NCBI GenBank assembly: GCA_030490835.1
Contig: CM059974.1
Location: 5,215,501-5,279,500 of the forward strand
From: Annona cherimola
Lineage: Eukaryota > Streptophyta > Magnoliopsida > Magnoliales > Annonaceae
Reading direction: 5' to 3'
Length of the DNA: 64,000 nt
The notes below the pieces were generated by a model, which ran no database searches, was not told where the DNA came from, and was given only the letters and a program-made list of their open reading frames with translations. Shown here in pieces: positions 60,724 through 64,000 of the stretch; the stretch's first letter is position 1, and every line of letters starts with the position of its first letter. Made by a program: the position numbers and the translations under genes.

Positions 60724-61100
60724 ATTAATGTTCTCCCATATATCCGAATTTTGGTGAATAGTGGAAATGAATCATATTTTTTTCCAAACAAAAGTCATGA
60801 GATTCTATTGAGAAGATATTTTTCGCTCATGTCCCATCTCTCTATGATGTAGCATACCACAATAATTTTGGAGACTTTCTTAAAGTGGGCCCTTTGAGTA
60901 TAACATCAATCCTATCATAACATATGGAACCCCAAGAGACTATAGATTCGTTAATATATGTGATCACATCCAGAAAATATACAATAATCTAGTGTGGTAT
61001 TGGTGTTGTTTACAATCAATTAAATCCATTTTGACGTCATAAATAAATGAAGGCATATGAATGATATAAATAGTTTAAAATAAAATAAATATACAGTGAG
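60724..61100. other. gene-free interval
   Basis: A/T-rich sequence between two MITEs. Nothing coding was recognised. Confidence 0.5.
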
Positions 61101-61445
61101 ATATGATCTTCTTAGTCTGGAATCACAACCCAACTTTTAGCTTAAGCTATATGCACTTTGTTTTTTTATTCTTTTATAAAACTGTTAATATATGAGTATT
61201 TAATTTATAAATTAAATTTTACCATTTTCGGAGTCGTGTATATATTTTTAAATTTTTAAGGGATATTTTAATAATTTAAACCATTGGAAATAACTATAGT
61301 ATCTTTTTGTTTATTAAATCAAAAAATATACATGTCGCCAAAATTAGTAGAACTTGATTTATGAATTAAATATACTTAAATTTTATAAAAAATAAGGAAA
61401 AATAAAATTAATAGAGTATTAGCCCAAGTCTAGTGAGATCATATG
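61101..61445. mobile_element. foldback MITE, ATATGATC-ended
   Basis: The left end ATATGATCTTCTTAGTCTGG pairs with the right end AAGTCTAGTGAGATCATAT. 'AATTAAATTTTACCATTTTC' on the left mirrors 'AAAATTAGTAGAACTTGATT' on the right. It is related to 17069-17458. Confidence 0.62.
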
Positions 61446-64000
61446 TCATATATATTTTAGAATACAAAAGCAACTAACTACACCATCAATGCCCATTCAA
61501 ATGGTTTTACTTAATATTTCCCACGTATCGTTACAAAAAATTAACTTTTGGAGCCCACATAGACAACCGAGTATGTAATATAGGTTGTAATAAAGAAAAA
61601 TGTAGTTTAGGCTTTATGCAAAGAAAAAATTAATTTCTAAGTACCAGTTGTATCTAATACTAAACGTAGATGAAATTTTTTATTCACCAAAGATATTTTT
61701 TTCATTTCCAAAAATAACAATCTAGCTTTATAATTTTCTATATAATTTTACATTCTCAATACATAACAATATTTTTTTATTTTACATCCTCGTTTAGTTC
61801 AAGTCATGAACAAGAACAGTATCTATGCAACCTCTTGTTATTAATTTTAAGATGTTCTCTTTAAACCTAAACTATCTATTGTAGTTTTTTGCAATCAAAA
61901 TTTTCTTTATAAAAACCCATTTTCTTGTGATGTATGTAATGACCTTAGAGTAAACGATTTCCTATATACGTGTAGTAAATACAAATCATTCGTTATACTG
62001 GACACTCGTTGCTCGATTAAATAAAAATTATCAACATTATAGGACTTCGGCAAAAGAGGAGAAAACGTAGGTGAGTAAGACAGGCATTGAATTTCAAAAT
62101 GAAATAATTTTCATCAAAATTCTGATTACTTACTGAAGTATATCCGAGAATTATATTCGTTGCGGATATGAACAAATGATTTGCCTGAATATTTTTTTAC
62201 AAAACATTCGCAGGGAATAGTGAATCATTTCCCCTCCTTTGTCGTGACTACAGGCATGATGATTTAATGATCATTGCTCAAACTTGTGAAATGCAAACCC
62301 AACTCAACTTGGATAGAGTCACGTCATCTCAAGCTTCAGACCATCTAAAATATTCAGATTTCAGAAGTGGAACAGAGAGAAATGAATGAACTCTCACCGA
62401 CATATCCGACCATCCAATCCAACCCCTGTTTCTCGCACTTCCAATCGTTGTCTGTAGCATGCATGCATTCCTGTAGATGGAGCTCTCATCTATGTATCCA
62501 ACCCCTTCTGAATTAAGCTCTGAACCTTTCAACATGAATACATAGGCATAGAACAGCAGGTGGGTCAATTGGCATTCATGCAATTAGTCACACGTACCCA
62601 TGATAAACACAGGGAGAGCATGCAAGTGCATTGCATGTGAACTAAAACTGCTATGGTATTGGTGGCATCTGTCGTCTGTCTGTATTATTATACATGTAGT
62701 CCTATCGGAAAGAAGGCTGTCATCTCGGCTATCTCATCGTTTTCCCTACCCACCACGATAAATTAAATTGGTTTTTCCAATCCAAGTTTAAGGGCAAAGA
62801 AGCAATTGACCATTAACCACAATATGGTAACCAAATCTTTAGCTAGAAGTAAAATTTATTAGTTAGCTTGATTTTTCTTGCGATACATTAAAATTTAGAA
62901 GGTCTATTACAGATATCTAAAACCATGCACGTTAAGTCGCAAGTATATAAAGCTACAGAGTCGACTTTCTAAATCTCCTCCCAAAAAAAATAAATAAATA
63001 AATAATTCAGAGAAATTTCATTTTGATCCCACCGATGCTCAATATATGTTTCAGAGGGCCAATTGACTAATTTACCCCACACCAAGAAAGCTTGGAATTT
63101 CCAACTGTATGTTGCATGTGTGAGGGAATGTCACAAGCTAGCGAGCCCACATTCGACAGGAATTACAGAGGGAGTGACAATACAACATTGGCACATGCAA
63201 GAAATGCTCTCCATCCACCGAAACAAATTCAATGGCCCACATCAATAAATGAGCAGTTGGCAAAACAGACTATTCATCCAAGCTGTTCGTTTGTTCGGCC
63301 CCCATTTTGGGCGTGTCATAATCATACAGCTGTCCGACCACAAGGATTTTTTTTCCTTAAATTTTCTATCTTTCTTTTTTCTTTTTTAGAATGGGGGGAA
63401 TAGGGTTCACATTTTGTTGGTCCGTCCATTTGTAGGAGGGATGTTAAAATGCCATACAACACACCAGAAGAGTTGTCTGGACCATCAACTCCGTTGGCAA
63501 TTTGGCCACATGCGTCTTGGCTTTTGAGTTTTGACGGAATGAAATTTCAATCAGAGAACCGGGAAATTAAAAGAAGAAGAGGAAGGGGAGAAAGAAAAGG
63601 GACAGTAAAAAGCTGTCTACGGAATATAATCTTACGTGGTAAAATTTTCCATTTCAGAGCACCAAAAGACAGAGTCATTGTACCGATCTTCACTTCTTCA
63701 TGAAACTTCATCTTCATATTCTACTGCAGGAAACTGCCCAAGTAGAAATTTATCACACTAGCTTCCTTGTTTGAGTGAATGCTTCCGTATTCCCTACCCA
63801 CGTGCTATGACATCACCTTGGCCGAAATCAGAGCATATTATCCTCAGATGCAGGGAAAGCACTTGGGGATATAACGAGACCCGATCACCTTTTTCAGCTC
63901 TGTTAGAATTTCCCTTTCCATTTTATTTTTTTTTTTGGGTTTTTTTGCCTTTAGTCGAAAATCAGTTACAAAAAATTAAAGATTAAAGCATCGCAAAGTA
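61446..64000. other. gene-free interval to the window end
   Basis: No exon chain was recognised. The frames at 63092-63403 and 63449-63703 have no known domain. The sequence from 62200 to 63900 is less AT-rich and could be the flank of a gene beyond the window, but nothing here shows it. Confidence 0.45.

Overview
This is a nuclear genome window from a flowering plant. It is AT-rich. Its two convincing genes are split by short GT-AG introns, their products match plant-specific families, and the intergenic space is filled with small non-autonomous plant transposons (hAT-type elements, foldback and TGTTTGG-ended MITEs, tRNA-like SINEs). The sequence alone does not place it below angiosperm level. 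No bacterial operon, rRNA, canonical tRNA or CRISPR array is visible.

Genes. (1) Positions 11418-14884, + strand, 6 exons, 211 aa: a secreted, probably GPI-anchored protein with two EGF-like cysteine modules. (2) Positions 18078-23108, + strand, 8 exons, 177 aa: a PITH-domain protein, close to Arabidopsis At3g04780. In both, every exon joins in frame from ATG to stop. A 45-codon ML-domain (lipid-recognition) exon fragment lies on the minus strand at 38998-39135. A copy of the last exon and 3' region of the PITH gene, split by about 3.1 kb of other DNA, lies at 36679-37064 and about 40160-40330. A doubtful exon-like, GC-richer tract sits at 28075-28770.

Layout. 1-11.1 kb: gene-free, AT-rich, with MITEs, a SINE-like insert and a 1.2 kb hAT-type element nested in that insert's target duplication. 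11.2-15.1 kb: EGF-like gene, with a MITE in intron 5 and a poly-C insertion in intron 2. 15.1-17.9 kb: repeats. 17.9-23.4 kb: PITH gene. 23.6-28 kb: MITEs and two hAT-type elements. 29.3-36.6 kb: a large imperfect inverted repeat with arms of about 3.1-3.2 kb and a spacer of about 0.86 kb. 36.6-40.3 kb: broken PITH duplicate holding the ML fragment, a SINE and a three-copy repeat of about 315 bp. 40.3-64 kb: gene-free, with many MITEs, a SINE with a 16-bp target duplication, a hAT element with a perfect 8-bp target duplication, and tandem repeats.

No transposase or reverse transcriptase reading frame was recognised, so the mobile elements here look non-autonomous. The two genes show no visible functional link. 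The most unusual structures are the 7.2 kb inverted repeat, the family of almost fully palindromic foldback elements, and the split PITH 3' duplication. Identity estimates are by eye.
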